Assembly (NCBI GenBank): GCA_012972825.1
Contig: JABDHL010000047.1
Coordinates: 37,504 to 101,503 of the forward strand
Direction: 5' to 3'
Length of the DNA stretch: 64,000 nucleotides
DNA from: Chlorobiaceae bacterium
Lineage (GTDB): Bacteria > Bacteroidota > Chlorobiia > Chlorobiales > Chlorobiaceae
This document shows positions 34,651 to 45,300 of the stretch, one piece after another. The translations under genes and the position numbers were made by a program. The notes beneath the pieces were generated by a model. The model worked only from the letters and a program-made list of their open reading frames with translations. It was not told the origin of the DNA and did not search any database. Position 1 is the first letter of the stretch; each line of letters starts with the position of its first letter.

Positions 34651-36129
34651 TCAGTCTGCTGCAGCCAATTCCCTGAGATCACTTTCAAGCTCAACAATCT
34701 GGCAGATGTTATCAAGAAACCAGGGATCTATGCCTGTAGACTTATAAACCTCTTCAATGGTTGCACCTGCCTGGAAGGCGTAACGAAGATAAAATATCCT
34801 GTCGGCTTTCGGAATCTTGATTTTTTCAAGAATATCCTCTTTTGCAAACTTTTTCTGCTGCTGTGTCATATCAAGCACATTGATGATGTCCTTTCCGTCT
34901 GACCCGAGTCCGGCACGTCCGATTTCAAGGCCACGAAGCGACTTCTGCAGAGCTTCCCTGAAATTTCTTCCAAAAGCCATAACCTCACCTACGGATTTCA
35001 TCTGGACTCCGAGCCGGGCATCAACATTCTTGAACTTCTCAAAATCCCAGCGGGGAATCTTGACGACACAGTAATCAATAGCTGGTTCAAAACTGGCTGG
35101 AGTAGTTTTTGTTATATCATTAAGAATTTCGTCAAGCGTATACCCTATTGCAAGTTTGGCTGCCACCTTGGCAATCGGAAAACCGGTTGCCTTTGATGCC
35201 AATGCTGAACTCCGTGATACGCGGGGATTCATCTCAATCACCACAATACGACCGTTGAGAGGATTAATGGCAAACTGAATATTGCTGCCTCCGGTCTCAA
35301 CACCGATCTCCCTGATAATCCTTATGGATGCGTCCCTGAGTTCCTGGTACTGCCGATCAGTAAGCGTCTGGGCGGGAGCGACGGTAATACTGTCGCCGGT
35401 ATGCACACCCATGGGATCAAAATTTTCAATCGAGCATACGATAATCACATTATCGGCCAAATCACGAATCACTTCAAGCTCAAACTCTTTCCATCCGATC
35501 AAACACTCCTCAACAAGCACTTCGGAGATAGGACTTTCGGCAAGCCCCCTGCGCACAGCTTCATAATAGTCAGCTTTTGTCTCGGCAAACCCGCCGCCTG
35601 TACCGCCAAGCGTGAAGGAAGGCCTGATCACAATCGGAAGACCAATCTCTTCGAGCGCCTCTTTTGCCTCTTTTTCATTGCGGACAAAAAATCCTTTGGC
35701 CATTTCAAGCCCGATTTTTTTCATTGCCGCGCTGAAAAACTCACGATTTTCAGCCTTTCTGATCGCACGAAGCTTTGCCCCGATCAGTTCAACTCCGTTA
35801 CGTTCAAGAATTCCGGATTCAGCAAGACTGACAGCTATATTCAGAGCGGTCTGGCCACCCATTGTCGGCAGAAGCGCATCAGGTTTTTCACGTTCTATAA
35901 TTTTCTGCACATATTCCGGTGTAATCGGTTCGATATAGGTGGCATCAGCAAACTCTATGTCAGTCATAATGGTTGCCGGATTGCTGTTCACCAGCACAAC
36001 ACGATATCCATCTTCCTTAAGAGCACGGCACGCCTGGGTACCGGAATAATCAAATTCACAGGCCTGACCAATCACAATAGGACCGGCACCAATCACTAAA
36101 ATCGACTTGATATCTTCCCGCTTTGGCAC
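34651..36129 (-). CDS. carB: Carbamoyl-phosphate synthase large subunit, N-terminal half (CarB1)
   Basis: The 492-residue protein covers the carboxyphosphate-forming ATP-grasp half and most of the oligomerization domain. The start ([21 protein letters not shown]) and ATP-grasp segments ([29 protein letters not shown]) are intact. It ends in IDPWFLDNI...ELESDLRE, equivalent to about residue 490 of the 1073-residue E. coli enzyme, at a natural domain boundary. The carbamate-phosphorylating half must be encoded elsewhere; it is not in this window. Split CarB is known in archaea and some bacteria. A clean stop and normal spacing to trpC argue for a functional split rather than a frameshift. Confidence 0.92.
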   Translation of the reverse strand: MPKREDIKSILVIGAGPIVIGQACEFDYSGTQACRALKEDGYRVVLVNSNPATIMTDIEFADATYIEPITPEYVQKIIEREKPDALLPTMGGQTALNIAVSLAESGILERNGVELIGAKLRAIRKAENREFFSAAMKKIGLEMAKGFFVRNEKEAKEALEEIGLPIVIRPSFTLGGTGGGFAETKADYYEAVRRGLAESPISEVLVEECLIGWKEFELEVIRDLADNVIIVCSIENFDPMGVHTGDSITVAPAQTLTDRQYQELRDASIRIIREIGVETGGSNIQFAINPLNGRIVVIEMNPRVSRSSALASKATGFPIAKVAAKLAIGYTLDEILNDITKTTPASFEPAIDYCVVKIPRWDFEKFKNVDARLGVQMKSVGEVMAFGRNFREALQKSLRGLEIGRAGLGSDGKDIINVLDMTQQQKKFAKEDILEKIKIPKADRIFYLRYAFQAGATIEEVYKSTGIDPWFLDNICQIVELESDLRELAAAD

Positions 36130-36215
36130 GTTTTATCCGGTGTTTAATACTTGGTAAGCTTAAAAAAAAGTAATGTACAAAATAATTAAAGAGTTTATGT
36201 TTCTTAACAGGCTAA

Positions 36216-36647
36216 CTACTCAACCACCCGGATCTGTTCCTGGTGAAAACCTCCCGAATCCCGTCTCAGCCATGCCGTCACCTCCCTTGGCTGCGCATTC
36301 ATCAGTGAAATGATCAACAGCGTATGACCTGCACGGGCAAAATCAACATCGTGCAGGGATGGAATGGCAGGAGAATTAATATGTGAATGATAGGAACCTA
36401 TGATTTCCAGTCCAATTCTTCCGGCTTCGCGCTCAACATCAAGGAACTCTTTGTGGGAGATCTCAAACCCATGCTCCTTTCCATGATAGAGACAATTCCT
36501 GCATGGGGCAACTTCGTATACAATGTTTTCAATATTACCCCTGTGATCAACACTCTTTTTCCCGACAAGCAGCCCGCAACATTCATAGGGCAACTCCCGA
36601 AAAGCCTGTTCCTGAATAATCTCAAATTTACGCCGGAATAGTTTCAT
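36216..36647 (-). CDS. JAMM/Mov34 metallopeptidase family protein
   Basis: The 143-residue product has the zinc-dependent isopeptidase fold with the full signature: E22 in PYECCGLL and H87-x-H89-x7-S97-x2-D100 in YHSHINSPAIPSLHD. Bacterial relatives such as Mec remove or process ubiquitin-like sulfur carriers (CysO, ThiS/MoaD type). No such carrier gene is adjacent, so the substrate is unknown. It lies between carB and purD on the same strand. Confidence 0.88.
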   Translation of the reverse strand: MKLFRRKFEIIQEQAFRELPYECCGLLVGKKSVDHRGNIENIVYEVAPCRNCLYHGKEHGFEISHKEFLDVEREAGRIGLEIIGSYHSHINSPAIPSLHDVDFARAGHTLLIISLMNAQPREVTAWLRRDSGGFHQEQIRVVE

Positions 36648-36669
36648 TGAACCACGAGTATCTGAAAAA

Positions 36670-37950
36670 TTAAAGAGCTTTAGCCCCTATATCTGTTCTG
36701 TAATAGGCTCCATCAAAACCAATCTTTTCCACAGCACGATACGCCCGATCAATACTTTCCCTGAGGGTATCTCCAAGAGCTGTTACCGAAAAAACCCTTC
36801 CTCCTGCTGTCGTCAGCCGTCCCCCGTCACAAGCAGTTCCGGCATGAAATACCAGACAATCCTCCATTTCAGCAACCTCGTCAGCAATAGCGATCTCCCT
36901 GCCGGTTTCATAATGATCAGGATAACCGCCGGAAGCGATAACAACGGTTGCCGCTGTTTTTCTGTACATTTCAAAAGGCACCTCTCCAAGGGTTCCGTCA
37001 ACACTTGCCTGAAGGGCGACCATAAAATCACTTTTTAAAAGAGGAAGCACCACCTGGGTTTCAGGATCGCCAAGACGGGCATTATACTCAACCACGGAAG
37101 GCTCACCCTGGTCAATCATCAAACCGACATACAAAAAACCAGTATAGGGATAACCTTCGTCTCTCATACCCTTAAGCGTAGGCTGGATAATCCGTTCCTC
37201 AACCTTCTGCAGAACCTCGGGAGTCACCAGAGGCGCAGGGGCATAGGCTCCCATGCCACCGGTATTTTTACCGGTATCACCATTGCCGATACGTTTATGA
37301 TCCTGTGCCGGCAGAAAAAGCCTGTAGCGGGTACCGTCAGTCAGAGCAAAAACACTCGCTTCCTGACCCTGCAGAAAATCTTCAATGACCACTTCATCTG
37401 CTGCATCGCCAAAGATACGATCTTCAAACAAGGCGTTATTTACCGTCAGCGCCTGTTTTTTATCAAGAGCAATGAAAACTCCCTTGCCGGCACACAAGCC
37501 ACTTGCCTTGATGACCTGAGGATAGATAGTGGTTGAAAGCTCAATATGAGTATTGGCAGAAAGAGCATCCCGAAAAACATGATAGCCGGCTGTCGGAATG
37601 CCGTGACGCTGCATGAACTCCTTGGAAAATACCTTGCTCGACTCAAGTCGCGCTGCAGCCTGTGTGGGACCGACAACCTGTCTGCCGGCACCTCGGAAAA
37701 GATCCACAATACCCAATTCAAGCGGCTGCTCAGAGCCGACAATGGTCAAATCAACATTATTATCGCCTGCAAACGCCAGCAGCTCATTCATCGCAGTGGC
37801 TTTCAGCGGTACATTACGAACCTTTCCTCCCATCAGAGCAGTCCCGCCATTTCCGGGCGAAACAAAAACAATGTCGACACGTTCACTCTTTGCTGCAGCC
37901 CATGCAAGGGCATGCTCCCTCGCACCGCTTCCTATAATCAAAACTTTCAT
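36670..37950 (-). CDS. purD: Phosphoribosylamine-glycine ligase
   Basis: This is the second step of purine synthesis, making glycinamide ribonucleotide with ATP. It is 426 residues from the ATG at 37950, which begins directly at MKVLIIGSGAREHALAW; an ATG at 37983 adds a non-conserved 11-residue leader. ATP-grasp motifs include KASGLCAGKGVF, GGMGAYAP and EYNARLGDPETQV. It is divergent from the DUF374 gene across about 160 nt. Confidence 0.95.
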   Translation of the reverse strand: MKVLIIGSGAREHALAWAAAKSERVDIVFVSPGNGGTALMGGKVRNVPLKATAMNELLAFAGDNNVDLTIVGSEQPLELGIVDLFRGAGRQVVGPTQAAARLESSKVFSKEFMQRHGIPTAGYHVFRDALSANTHIELSTTIYPQVIKASGLCAGKGVFIALDKKQALTVNNALFEDRIFGDAADEVVIEDFLQGQEASVFALTDGTRYRLFLPAQDHKRIGNGDTGKNTGGMGAYAPAPLVTPEVLQKVEERIIQPTLKGMRDEGYPYTGFLYVGLMIDQGEPSVVEYNARLGDPETQVVLPLLKSDFMVALQASVDGTLGEVPFEMYRKTAATVVIASGGYPDHYETGREIAIADEVAEMEDCLVFHAGTACDGGRLTTAGGRVFSVTALGDTLRESIDRAYRAVEKIGFDGAYYRTDIGAKAL

Positions 37951-38110
37951 GGCTCTTAATGAAGGCCTGTGGTTTTTCGGCATGGTTTGTTAAATTACTC
38001 CAGTCTTTGCGACTGAAAGCATTTATATAAATCAAGAGGACTAAAATAAACAATAAAAAAAATATTCCTGTACCACAGGCCACCTCTACCGGCAAATATC
38101 ATATACCTCC

Positions 38111-38728
38111 ATGGCCATCTCACCGCTGATATCCCGCCATCTCCTCCCCTTGACATTGAAGCTTCTCTATGCAAGCCTCCGGATATCAGTGACACCCCAG
38201 TCATGGAAAAGGCAGCTTTCCGACAAAGGAGCCATCTTCACCTTCTGGCACGGAAAAATGGTTACAGGTTGGCTTCTTGCCCGGGCACTCTTTCCTGAAA
38301 AAAACATAATCGCTGTTGTCAGCCTTTCTGAAGATGGACGCACTCTTTCCGACACCCTTGAACAGCTTGAATATACCCTTATCCGAGGTTCAAGCTCCAG
38401 AGGAGGCGATGAGGTCAGGCATGCCATGCAGAAGGCCCTCCAGAGGTCAAATATTATTGTTCTTACACCTGACGGACCACGAGGACCCGTCTACCAGTTC
38501 AAGTACGGTACCTTGAAGATAGCCTCAAGGAACGGCTGTCCACTGATTTTTGCTGAAATCAGCTATGAAAATTCGTGGAAACTGAAAAGCTGGGACAAGT
38601 TTGAAATCCCGAAGCCCTTCAGCAGAACTGCCATAACTCTTCATAGTATTGATCTGCCTGCATTTGAAAGTGAAGAAGAACTTCGCATGTATACAACAAC
38701 CCTTTCAAACCGACTTGGCCATGTATAA
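38111..38728 (+). CDS. DUF374 lysophospholipid acyltransferase-like protein
   Basis: The 205-residue membrane-associated acyltransferase-fold protein has FWHGKMVTGW, in which the His would serve as the catalytic base, and TPDGPRGPVYQFKYG. Members are often encoded beside Kdo or lipid A genes. Here it overlaps lpxK by 8 nt, which supports a role in lipid A acylation, though the acyl donor and acceptor are unproven. Confidence 0.82.
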   Translation: MAISPLISRHLLPLTLKLLYASLRISVTPQSWKRQLSDKGAIFTFWHGKMVTGWLLARALFPEKNIIAVVSLSEDGRTLSDTLEQLEYTLIRGSSSRGGDEVRHAMQKALQRSNIIVLTPDGPRGPVYQFKYGTLKIASRNGCPLIFAEISYENSWKLKSWDKFEIPKPFSRTAITLHSIDLPAFESEEELRMYTTTLSNRLGHV

Positions 38729-39785
38729 CCCGTTTTCTCTCCTTCTCAGGCCTTTAGCACTGCTCTACCTCTTTAACGTTCAGCTTCGCAATAAACTTTT
38801 CGATCAGAAGATTTTCAAATCATGGAAATCACCAATTCCTGTCGTATCAATCGGAAATCTCTCTGCAGGAGGCACAGGTAAAACCCCTCTTGTTGACTGG
38901 GTGGTTAAATACTATCTCTCTATCGGGTGCAAACCTGCAATCGTTTCAAGAGGTTACCTGCGGGAATCAAAAGGCATGCAGCTTGTTTCCGACGGACAGA
39001 AGATCTTGCTGAGCAGCAGAGAAGCCGGCGATGAAACCGCCATGCTCGCATGGAACAATCCGGATGCCATTGTTGTTGTCTCTGAAAAACGAAAAGATGC
39101 AGTAACCTATATCACCCAGCACTTTGCCAAACGATTGCCCGGGGTTATCATCCTCGACGATGCATTCCAGCACCGGGCAATTGACAGAAACCTCAATATT
39201 GCCGTCATCAATACTGAAGAACCTTTTACAAAAGCAAAAATGCTGCCTGAAGGACGTCTGAGGGAACCACTGAAAAATCTTTCAAGAGCCGATCTGATTA
39301 TACTCAACAAAATCACCGATACTGAAAAAACCGGGATTATAATGCGGGAGGTGGAAAAAACAGGACGACCTGTAGTAAAAGCCCGAGTAAAAACCGGAGA
39401 GCTGATATGCTTTTCAGGCACCTCTGCCTCTTCAGATGAAGCCCCTTTACCGAAAAACCTCAATGCTTTTGCATTTGCCGGTATCGCATTGCCCGAAAAC
39501 TTTCTTGACAGTCTCCAAAAAGAAGGGATCACGGTTGCTGCACACCGCTTTTTCCGTGACCATGAACCCTATAGTGCAAAAAAAATAAAAGCGGTACGCC
39601 GAGAAGCCGAAAAAAAAGGACTGAGCCTGATTACCACTGAAAAAGACTACTTCCGCATGCTCGGACGTCCAGAACTGATCCGTATTATTTCTTCAAAACC
39701 CTGTTATTATATGAAAATAGAAACGGATATTTTTGAAGGTAAAGAGATACTGCAATCAATGCTGAAAGCGATTATCAACAAATAA
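38721..39785 (+). CDS. lpxK: Tetraacyldisaccharide 4'-kinase
   Basis: This membrane-bound kinase adds the 4'-phosphate to the lipid A precursor. It is 354 residues from the ATG at 38721, which precedes the hydrophobic N-terminus. The P-loop is NLSAGGTGKTP (about 50-60), and the nucleotide-dependent GDE segment (AGDETAMLAW) and DDAFQHR motif, typical of LpxK, are intact. The longer frame to 38649 lies inside the DUF374 gene and is not favoured. Confidence 0.94.
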   Translation: MYNPFSLLLRPLALLYLFNVQLRNKLFDQKIFKSWKSPIPVVSIGNLSAGGTGKTPLVDWVVKYYLSIGCKPAIVSRGYLRESKGMQLVSDGQKILLSSREAGDETAMLAWNNPDAIVVVSEKRKDAVTYITQHFAKRLPGVIILDDAFQHRAIDRNLNIAVINTEEPFTKAKMLPEGRLREPLKNLSRADLIILNKITDTEKTGIIMREVEKTGRPVVKARVKTGELICFSGTSASSDEAPLPKNLNAFAFAGIALPENFLDSLQKEGITVAAHRFFRDHEPYSAKKIKAVRREAEKKGLSLITTEKDYFRMLGRPELIRIISSKPCYYMKIETDIFEGKEILQSMLKAIINK

Positions 39786-39842
39786 AAAAAATTCGGATTA
39801 ATAATATGATGGGGCTTCATTTCACACAACGCCGTCCGGCAG

Positions 39843-40385
39843 CTACTCTTTGATGATGTTTGAAATGGCTTTGAACCCCTCACCTTCAGCCACATGCAGG
39901 ATTTCAAAAATAGCCATTTCGGTACTGGTCAGAGAGGCTCCTGCTTTTTCAATGCAGCGAATACCGAGCGACTTATTCTCTTCAGTTCTGGACGAGACCG
40001 CATCGGTCACCAAATGAACATTATAGCCAAACTCGAGCAGATCCACTGCTGTCTGGTAAACACAAACATGGGTTTCAATGCCTGCAACCAAAATGTCGTT
40101 TCGCTTAAATAAGCGGAGCTTCCTCATGAACTCCTCATTACCACAACAACTGAAGGAAATTTTTTCAACAGGAACATGGTCGGGCAGCAGAGCCTTAAGA
40201 GAATCGATGGTATGTCCCAAGCCTTTCGGGTACTGTTCAGTAACCAAAATCGGGACATCAAGAATTGAACATGCCCTGATCAGTTTATTGATATTCTTTT
40301 CCAGAACGACTGGCTGAAAAACACCCTGAGCTAACCGGCCCTGCACATCAATAATCAGGAGAAGCGTTCCTTTGGAAGTGATCAT
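39843..40385 (-). CDS. Isochorismatase-family cysteine hydrolase
   Basis: The 180-residue cytoplasmic hydrolase has the catalytic triad D13 (LIIDVQ), K75 (VEKISF) and C108 (GIETHVCV), and a nicotinamidase-like fold. It resembles the YcaC/ISOC1 branch, whose substrates are mostly unknown. The sequence does not support nicotinamidase specifically. It is convergent with lpxK. Confidence 0.88.
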   Translation of the reverse strand: MITSKGTLLLIIDVQGRLAQGVFQPVVLEKNINKLIRACSILDVPILVTEQYPKGLGHTIDSLKALLPDHVPVEKISFSCCGNEEFMRKLRLFKRNDILVAGIETHVCVYQTAVDLLEFGYNVHLVTDAVSSRTEENKSLGIRCIEKAGASLTSTEMAIFEILHVAEGEGFKAISNIIKE

Positions 40386-40483
40386 ATCAATATCCTCAAT
40401 AAAAAAAATTAGATTGAAGCCGTATTATTAAAACAAGAAAACAACATTATTGCATCTGTACAACACGTATTTCCGAACAATCT

Positions 40484-40990
40484 ATGAATGCCGGATCCTA
40501 CCGAAAAACCATCTTGCCATGGGTTAAGAAAGGAGGATTCCTCGTCGCACTTCAATTCGTGCTTCTGCTGGCCTTTATTCTTCTTCCTGTATACCCATCC
40601 AGTACCGGTTTTGAAATCTTCAGCACGGTAACCATGCTCAGATGGACAACGCTCACTGCCTGCTGGGTAGTCGCCATACTTTTTGGAACTCTCGGATCGT
40701 ACCAGATCAGACACTCTTTGACCCCACTTCCTTACCCGGTCAAAGACAACCAACTTGTCACAACTGGAATTTATGCTTTGGTACGTCATCCTCTGTACAG
40801 CAGTCAACTTTTTGCCGCCTTTGGCTGGGCAGTGTTCCACATGAGCCTTTCCCATATTATCATGACTGGTTTAGGCTTTCTGTTTTTCAACTACAAGTCG
40901 TCACGTGAGGAAGGCTGGCTTACCGAGCTCCATCCTGAGTATACCGACTATGCCCAGCACGTTCATAAATTCATTCCATGGATCTACTGA
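40484..40990 (+). CDS. Isoprenylcysteine carboxyl methyltransferase-like integral membrane protein
   Basis: The 168-residue protein has about four hydrophobic helices. The C-terminal half has the ICMT/PEMT-type SAM-binding pattern LVTTGIYALVRHPLYSSQL followed by EEGWLTELHPEYTDYA. The substrate is unknown; bacterial members methylate small or lipid substrates or have no known activity. It stands alone, convergent with the ABC permease gene. Confidence 0.82.
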   Translation: MNAGSYRKTILPWVKKGGFLVALQFVLLLAFILLPVYPSSTGFEIFSTVTMLRWTTLTACWVVAILFGTLGSYQIRHSLTPLPYPVKDNQLVTTGIYALVRHPLYSSQLFAAFGWAVFHMSLSHIIMTGLGFLFFNYKSSREEGWLTELHPEYTDYAQHVHKFIPWIY

Positions 40991-41022
40991 CGTATAACAA
41001 ACTGGTTGCCGATATAATCAGG

Positions 41023-41904
41023 TTACTCTGACTTGCGATTTTTTTCAAAAGGAATACCCACATCCCGGGGTGCGGAAGCCCTGCCAACAAACCCTGCAAG
41101 CACAAAAAGCGTAATCACATAAGGAAGTGACTGCACAAGCTGGGAAGGAATCAGTCCAGTCTGGAGCCAGATTTCCAGGGATTCAGCAACAGCAAACATC
41201 AGACTCGCCAGAGCGGCTCCCGCTGGAGTCCATTTACCGATAATCATTGCTGCAAGTGCGATATAACCACGACCAGCCGACATATTATCAGTAAAGGTAT
41301 GCTGCTGAAAAACAAGAAAAGCTCCGGCAAGAGCAGCCATCGCACCGGAAATCAGCACACCCGAATAACGCATGCGATCAACATTGATCCCTGCACTGTC
41401 GGCTGTTTCAGCACTTTCACCGGTTGCCCGAAGTCTCAGCCCGTAAGAGGTTTTATAAAGCAGGAGATGACCTCCAGCAACTGAAAAAACAGCCGCATAA
41501 AAAAGGGGATCCATGACAAGAACAGGAACGTCAATCCCCGCAATGCGTTCAGAGTTCATTGAACTTCCAAACAGGAGGCTGAGGCCAAGACGGGTAGCGC
41601 CCATGACAAGAATATTGATGGCAATACCTGCGACAATCTGATCGGCCTTCAGAGTAACCGTGATAAATGCAAATAGCAATGCCACACAGAGACCACATAA
41701 AAAAGCAAGAAAAACCCCTGCCATAGCCGATCCTGTCTGATACTGACCAAAAGCCGCTCCGAAAGCACCGACAAGAATCATACCCTCAAGGGCCAGATTA
41801 ATAACACCGCCCCGCTCCGAAAAGACAGCCCCGACTGAGGTTAGTGTATATGGCACCGCAAGACGCATAACTTGCAAAAGAATAACTGCAGGCTCGATTC
41901 CCAT
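41023..41904 (-). CDS. ABC transporter permease, nucleoside/simple-sugar type
   Basis: This 293-residue multi-spanning protein belongs to the branched-chain/ribose permease superfamily. Its N-terminus (LAVPYTLTSVGAVFSERGGVINLALEGMI) is characteristic of nucleoside transporters paired with BmpA-like lipoproteins. The matching first permease, ATPase and lipoprotein are not in the window, so it is either the end of an operon outside the window or an orphan. It is divergent from ppdK. Confidence 0.85.
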   Translation of the reverse strand: MGIEPAVILLQVMRLAVPYTLTSVGAVFSERGGVINLALEGMILVGAFGAAFGQYQTGSAMAGVFLAFLCGLCVALLFAFITVTLKADQIVAGIAINILVMGATRLGLSLLFGSSMNSERIAGIDVPVLVMDPLFYAAVFSVAGGHLLLYKTSYGLRLRATGESAETADSAGINVDRMRYSGVLISGAMAALAGAFLVFQQHTFTDNMSAGRGYIALAAMIIGKWTPAGAALASLMFAVAESLEIWLQTGLIPSQLVQSLPYVITLFVLAGFVGRASAPRDVGIPFEKNRKSE

Positions 41905-42056
41905 TATTAATCGGTATGAAATATCCTTTCAGGTAGTTTTTAGAGCCGGATTTTTTATTAAATTTCAGTTCATTAACAGTAGTAAACTCCACCTGTTTTT
42001 TCGCCGCCCGCTCATTGTTTTTATTTTGTAAAGTAAAATAATTACTGCTTAAAATC

Positions 42057-44807
42057 ATGCCAAAATCTGAGATTACCAACGAAACGACAACAAGCAAACA
42101 GTACATTTACAGTTTCTCAGGAGGGTCTTCCGAAGGTGATGCGTCTATGAAAAACCTGCTTGGTGGCAAAGGTGCCAACCTTGCTGAAATGGCAAACATC
42201 GGCCTGCCGGTTCCTCCAGGATTCACCATTTCAACCGAAGTCTGTACCCATTACTACGACAATCAGAAAAACTACCCGAGAAATCTTTTCGAACATGATA
42301 TCCCTGAAGCACTCCACAAAGTTGAAGAGATTTTAGGCAAAAAATTCGGAGACCCCGAAAACCCCCTGCTTGTCTCAGTCCGTTCAGGAGCAAGAGCCTC
42401 GATGCCCGGCATGATGGATACCATTCTCAATCTTGGTTTAAATGAAAATACTGTTGCCGGCCTCGCCAGAAAATCAGGAAACCCCCGATTCGCCTGGGAC
42501 TGCTACCGGCGTTTTGTGCAGATGTACGGCGATGTCGTCCTTGATCTCAAACCGACCGATAAAAAACAGATCGATCCTTTTGAAAAAATACTTGAACATA
42601 AAAAACACGAACTTGGCATAACCCTCGACACCGAATTCGAGGTTGAAGACCTTCAGGACATTGTTGCAAAATACAAAACCGCCATTCTTGAAAAAACCGG
42701 CAAAGTTTTTCCTGAAGACCCCAACGAACAGCTCATCGGCGCAATCGGTGCCGTCTTCAACAGCTGGAATAACGAACGGGCCATTGTCTACCGCAAGCTC
42801 AACCACATTCCCGGTTACTGGGGTACAGCCTGCAACGTTCAGGCCATGGTCTTCGGCAACATGGGAGAAGATTGTGGAACCGGCGTAGCCTTCACCCGCG
42901 ATGCCGCCACTGGCGACAATATTTTCTATGGCGAGTTTCTCATGAACGCACAGGGCGAAGATGTCGTAGCAGGCACAAGAACTCCCCTGAAAATTTCACA
43001 GCTCAAGGCAGAAAACCCCGCCATTTATGAACAGCTCGAAGAGATCCGTTCGATTCTAGAACACCACTACCACGACATGATGGACATCGAGTTCACTATA
43101 GAGAACAACAAGCTCTTCATGCTGCAGTGCAGGGTTGGTAAAAGAACCGGAATGGCGGCTGTAAAAATTGCCTTTGACATGTACAATGAAAAGCTCATTG
43201 ATGAAAAAGAGGCGCTCTTACGCATTGAACCCGAACAGCTCAACCAGCTGCTCAGACCTGTCTTTGACTTAAAGGAAAAACAGACCGCCATTGCAGAAGG
43301 CAGGCTCATTGCAACAGGCCTTAATGCAGGCCCCGGCGCTGCAACCGGAAAGATCTATTTTAATTCAGTTGATGCTTATGAAGCCGGCAAAAACGGTGAA
43401 GCCGTTATTCTTGTCCGTATTGAAACCTCACCGGAAGATATCAAAGGCATGGCAGCATCTGAAGGCATACTCACCGAACGCGGCGGTATGACCTCCCACG
43501 CAGCTCTGGTGGCCCGTCAAATGGGCAAAGTCTGCGTTGTAGGCTGCGGTGCGCTCAATATCGACTATCAAAAAGGAGAACTGCGGGTTCACGGCAACAA
43601 CACGGTTCTCTCCGAAGGTGATTACATCTCCATCGACGGCAGTACAGGCGAAGTCATCGCCGGCAAAGTGGCCACCAAAAACTCTGAAATCATTGAAGTA
43701 CTGGTCGACAAAACCCTTAAACCAGAAGATGCACCGACATGGCCTATCTACAAGCAGCTTATGGAATGGGCTGATAAATACCGCAAGCTCAATATCCGTA
43801 CCAATGCCGATCAGCCGGACCAGGCTGAAATCGCCATTACGTTCGGAGCTGAAGGCATCGGCCTCTGCCGAACCGAGCACATGTTTTTCGGAGGAGAGCG
43901 TATTGACGCTATGCGCGAAATGATTTTAGCTGATGATATCTCTGGCCGTAAAAAAGCTCTTGAAAAACTTCTCCCCTATCAGCGAGATGATTTCTACGGG
44001 CTGTTCAAAACCATGGGCTCCCGACCGGTCACCATCAGACTTCTTGATCCTCCGCTTCATGAGTTTCTGCCGCACACCGACAGCGAAATAAAAGCGCTTG
44101 CCGGAAAAATCGGCAAATCTTTTGAAGAGATAAAAGGGCGGATTGAAGATTTGCACGAATTCAATCCCATGCTTGGTCTCCGCGGATGTCGCCTCGGTAT
44201 CCTTCATCCCGAAATCACGGTCATGCAGGTGCGGGCCATTATCGAAGCCGCCTGCAGGCTTAAAAAAGAAGGGCTTGAAGTTATCCCTGAAATCATGGTA
44301 CCACTCATCAGCACCGTCAAAGAGCTTGAAATTACCAGTGAAATCATCCACAAAACAGCACGAAGCGTCATTGCCGAACAAGGAACCGGTGTTAAATACC
44401 TGGTGGGCACAATGATTGAGGTGCCACGTGCTGCCATCACTTCCGACCAGATTGCCACCGCGGCCGATTTCTTCAGCTACGGCACCAACGACCTTACCCA
44501 GATGGCACTCGGCATGAGCCGCGACGACTCAGGCCAGTTCCTGCCGATCTACCAGCAGCAGGATATCTTTGCCCGCAACCCGTTTGAATCCATCGACAAA
44601 GATGGTGTGGGACGCCTGATAAGCATTTCTGCAAAAGAGGGCCGTGCCGTCAAGCCAGACCTTAAGCTTGGCATCTGCGGCGAACACGGCGGTGATCCTT
44701 CAACAGTCGAGTTCTGCCACCAGATAGGGCTCAACTACGTTTCATGCAGCCCGTTCAGGGTGCCGATCGCCCGTCTTGCTGCAGCAAGAGCCGCGCTGAA
44801 AAACTGA
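42057..44807 (+). CDS. ppdK: Pyruvate, phosphate dikinase
   Basis: This enzyme makes phosphoenolpyruvate from pyruvate with ATP and phosphate. In green sulfur bacteria it is the entry to gluconeogenesis from the reductive TCA cycle. The 916-residue protein has the ATP-grasp N-terminus ([21 protein letters not shown]), the swivelling phosphohistidine domain with H481 in [12 protein letters not shown], and the PEP-utilising barrel ending in [10 protein letters not shown] and [11 protein letters not shown] strong terminator follows. Confidence 0.96.
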   Translation: MPKSEITNETTTSKQYIYSFSGGSSEGDASMKNLLGGKGANLAEMANIGLPVPPGFTISTEVCTHYYDNQKNYPRNLFEHDIPEALHKVEEILGKKFGDPENPLLVSVRSGARASMPGMMDTILNLGLNENTVAGLARKSGNPRFAWDCYRRFVQMYGDVVLDLKPTDKKQIDPFEKILEHKKHELGITLDTEFEVEDLQDIVAKYKTAILEKTGKVFPEDPNEQLIGAIGAVFNSWNNERAIVYRKLNHIPGYWGTACNVQAMVFGNMGEDCGTGVAFTRDAATGDNIFYGEFLMNAQGEDVVAGTRTPLKISQLKAENPAIYEQLEEIRSILEHHYHDMMDIEFTIENNKLFMLQCRVGKRTGMAAVKIAFDMYNEKLIDEKEALLRIEPEQLNQLLRPVFDLKEKQTAIAEGRLIATGLNAGPGAATGKIYFNSVDAYEAGKNGEAVILVRIETSPEDIKGMAASEGILTERGGMTSHAALVARQMGKVCVVGCGALNIDYQKGELRVHGNNTVLSEGDYISIDGSTGEVIAGKVATKNSEIIEVLVDKTLKPEDAPTWPIYKQLMEWADKYRKLNIRTNADQPDQAEIAITFGAEGIGLCRTEHMFFGGERIDAMREMILADDISGRKKALEKLLPYQRDDFYGLFKTMGSRPVTIRLLDPPLHEFLPHTDSEIKALAGKIGKSFEEIKGRIEDLHEFNPMLGLRGCRLGILHPEITVMQVRAIIEAACRLKKEGLEVIPEIMVPLISTVKELEITSEIIHKTARSVIAEQGTGVKYLVGTMIEVPRAAITSDQIATAADFFSYGTNDLTQMALGMSRDDSGQFLPIYQQQDIFARNPFESIDKDGVGRLISISAKEGRAVKPDLKLGICGEHGGDPSTVEFCHQIGLNYVSCSPFRVPIARLAAARAALKN

Positions 44808-44831
44808 CCCCATCTGCATAAACATTCCATC

Positions 44832-44867
44832 AAAAGAGAAAGGCGGCCAAAGCCGCCTTTCTCTTTT
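44832..44867 (+). terminator. Intrinsic terminator after ppdK
   Basis: A 16-bp perfect stem pairs 44832-44847 with 44852-44867 around a CAAA loop. It starts with A residues and ends with TTTT, so it can act on both strands, including for the small minus-strand gene at 44913-45071. Confidence 0.88.
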
Positions 44868-44912
44868 ACTATTCTAATCAGAACTCAGCACTTTTTTTCT
44901 CAGCACTACTTC

Positions 44913-45071
44913 TTACGCTTCCTTTTTCTTGAAAAACATGCAGCCGCCTTCGGCAACCACATCCTTGCCAAAACAAGTGCCGACCCCCGGATCATCAGCC
45001 TTTTGAGTAAAGCTCTGGCAATCCTGACACTGTTTACCTTTTTCGGCTTGCTTCTGGTAAATAATTTCCAT
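44913..45071 (-). CDS. 52-residue cysteine-rich protein, probable metal binder
   Basis: The ATG at 45071 opens a 52-codon frame: MEIIYQKQAEKGKQCQDCQ... with C-x2-C near residues 15-18 and two more Cys at about 33 and 44, and ending FFKKKEA. Four cysteines in a protein this size suggest a zinc or iron-sulfur site. The spacing is regular and the frame is clean. No clear ribosome-binding site is seen. A longer minus frame over the same DNA (44906-45106) is lysine/arginine-rich and looks like a shadow of this one. The family is not recognised. Confidence 0.6.
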   Translation of the reverse strand: MEIIYQKQAEKGKQCQDCQSFTQKADDPGVGTCFGKDVVAEGGCMFFKKKEA

Positions 45072-45300
45072 ATTGAATGTTGCTTAATGTTTTGCGTTAT
45101 TATCAATCAAAAACAGTATCCAGCCGACGGCTGAAACCTGACGCCAATCGGACGGATGCACCAAATATAAAGCAGAAACGTAATTGACAAAGTTTTTTTC
45201 AAAAAAAATGTAACCATAGCCTTCATCTTAAGGTTGAGCTCATCCAAATTATCAGAGACAAGCTGTTAAGCAGCCAAAAAGAGAGACAGAACTAACACTC
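45072..45300. promoter_or_regulatory. uvrA upstream region with possible promoter
   Basis: TTGACA at 45184-45189 is an exact -35 consensus. The best -10 is weak (TGTAAC, 19-nt spacer). Most of the 229-nt leader has no other structure that can be supported. No LexA-type box was recognised. Confidence 0.3.

Noticed and set aside
44906..45106. 66-residue minus frame over the ppdK downstream gap
   Set aside because: Its composition is extreme (Lys/Arg) and it covers the same DNA as the better 52-residue Cys-rich frame, which has a regular motif.
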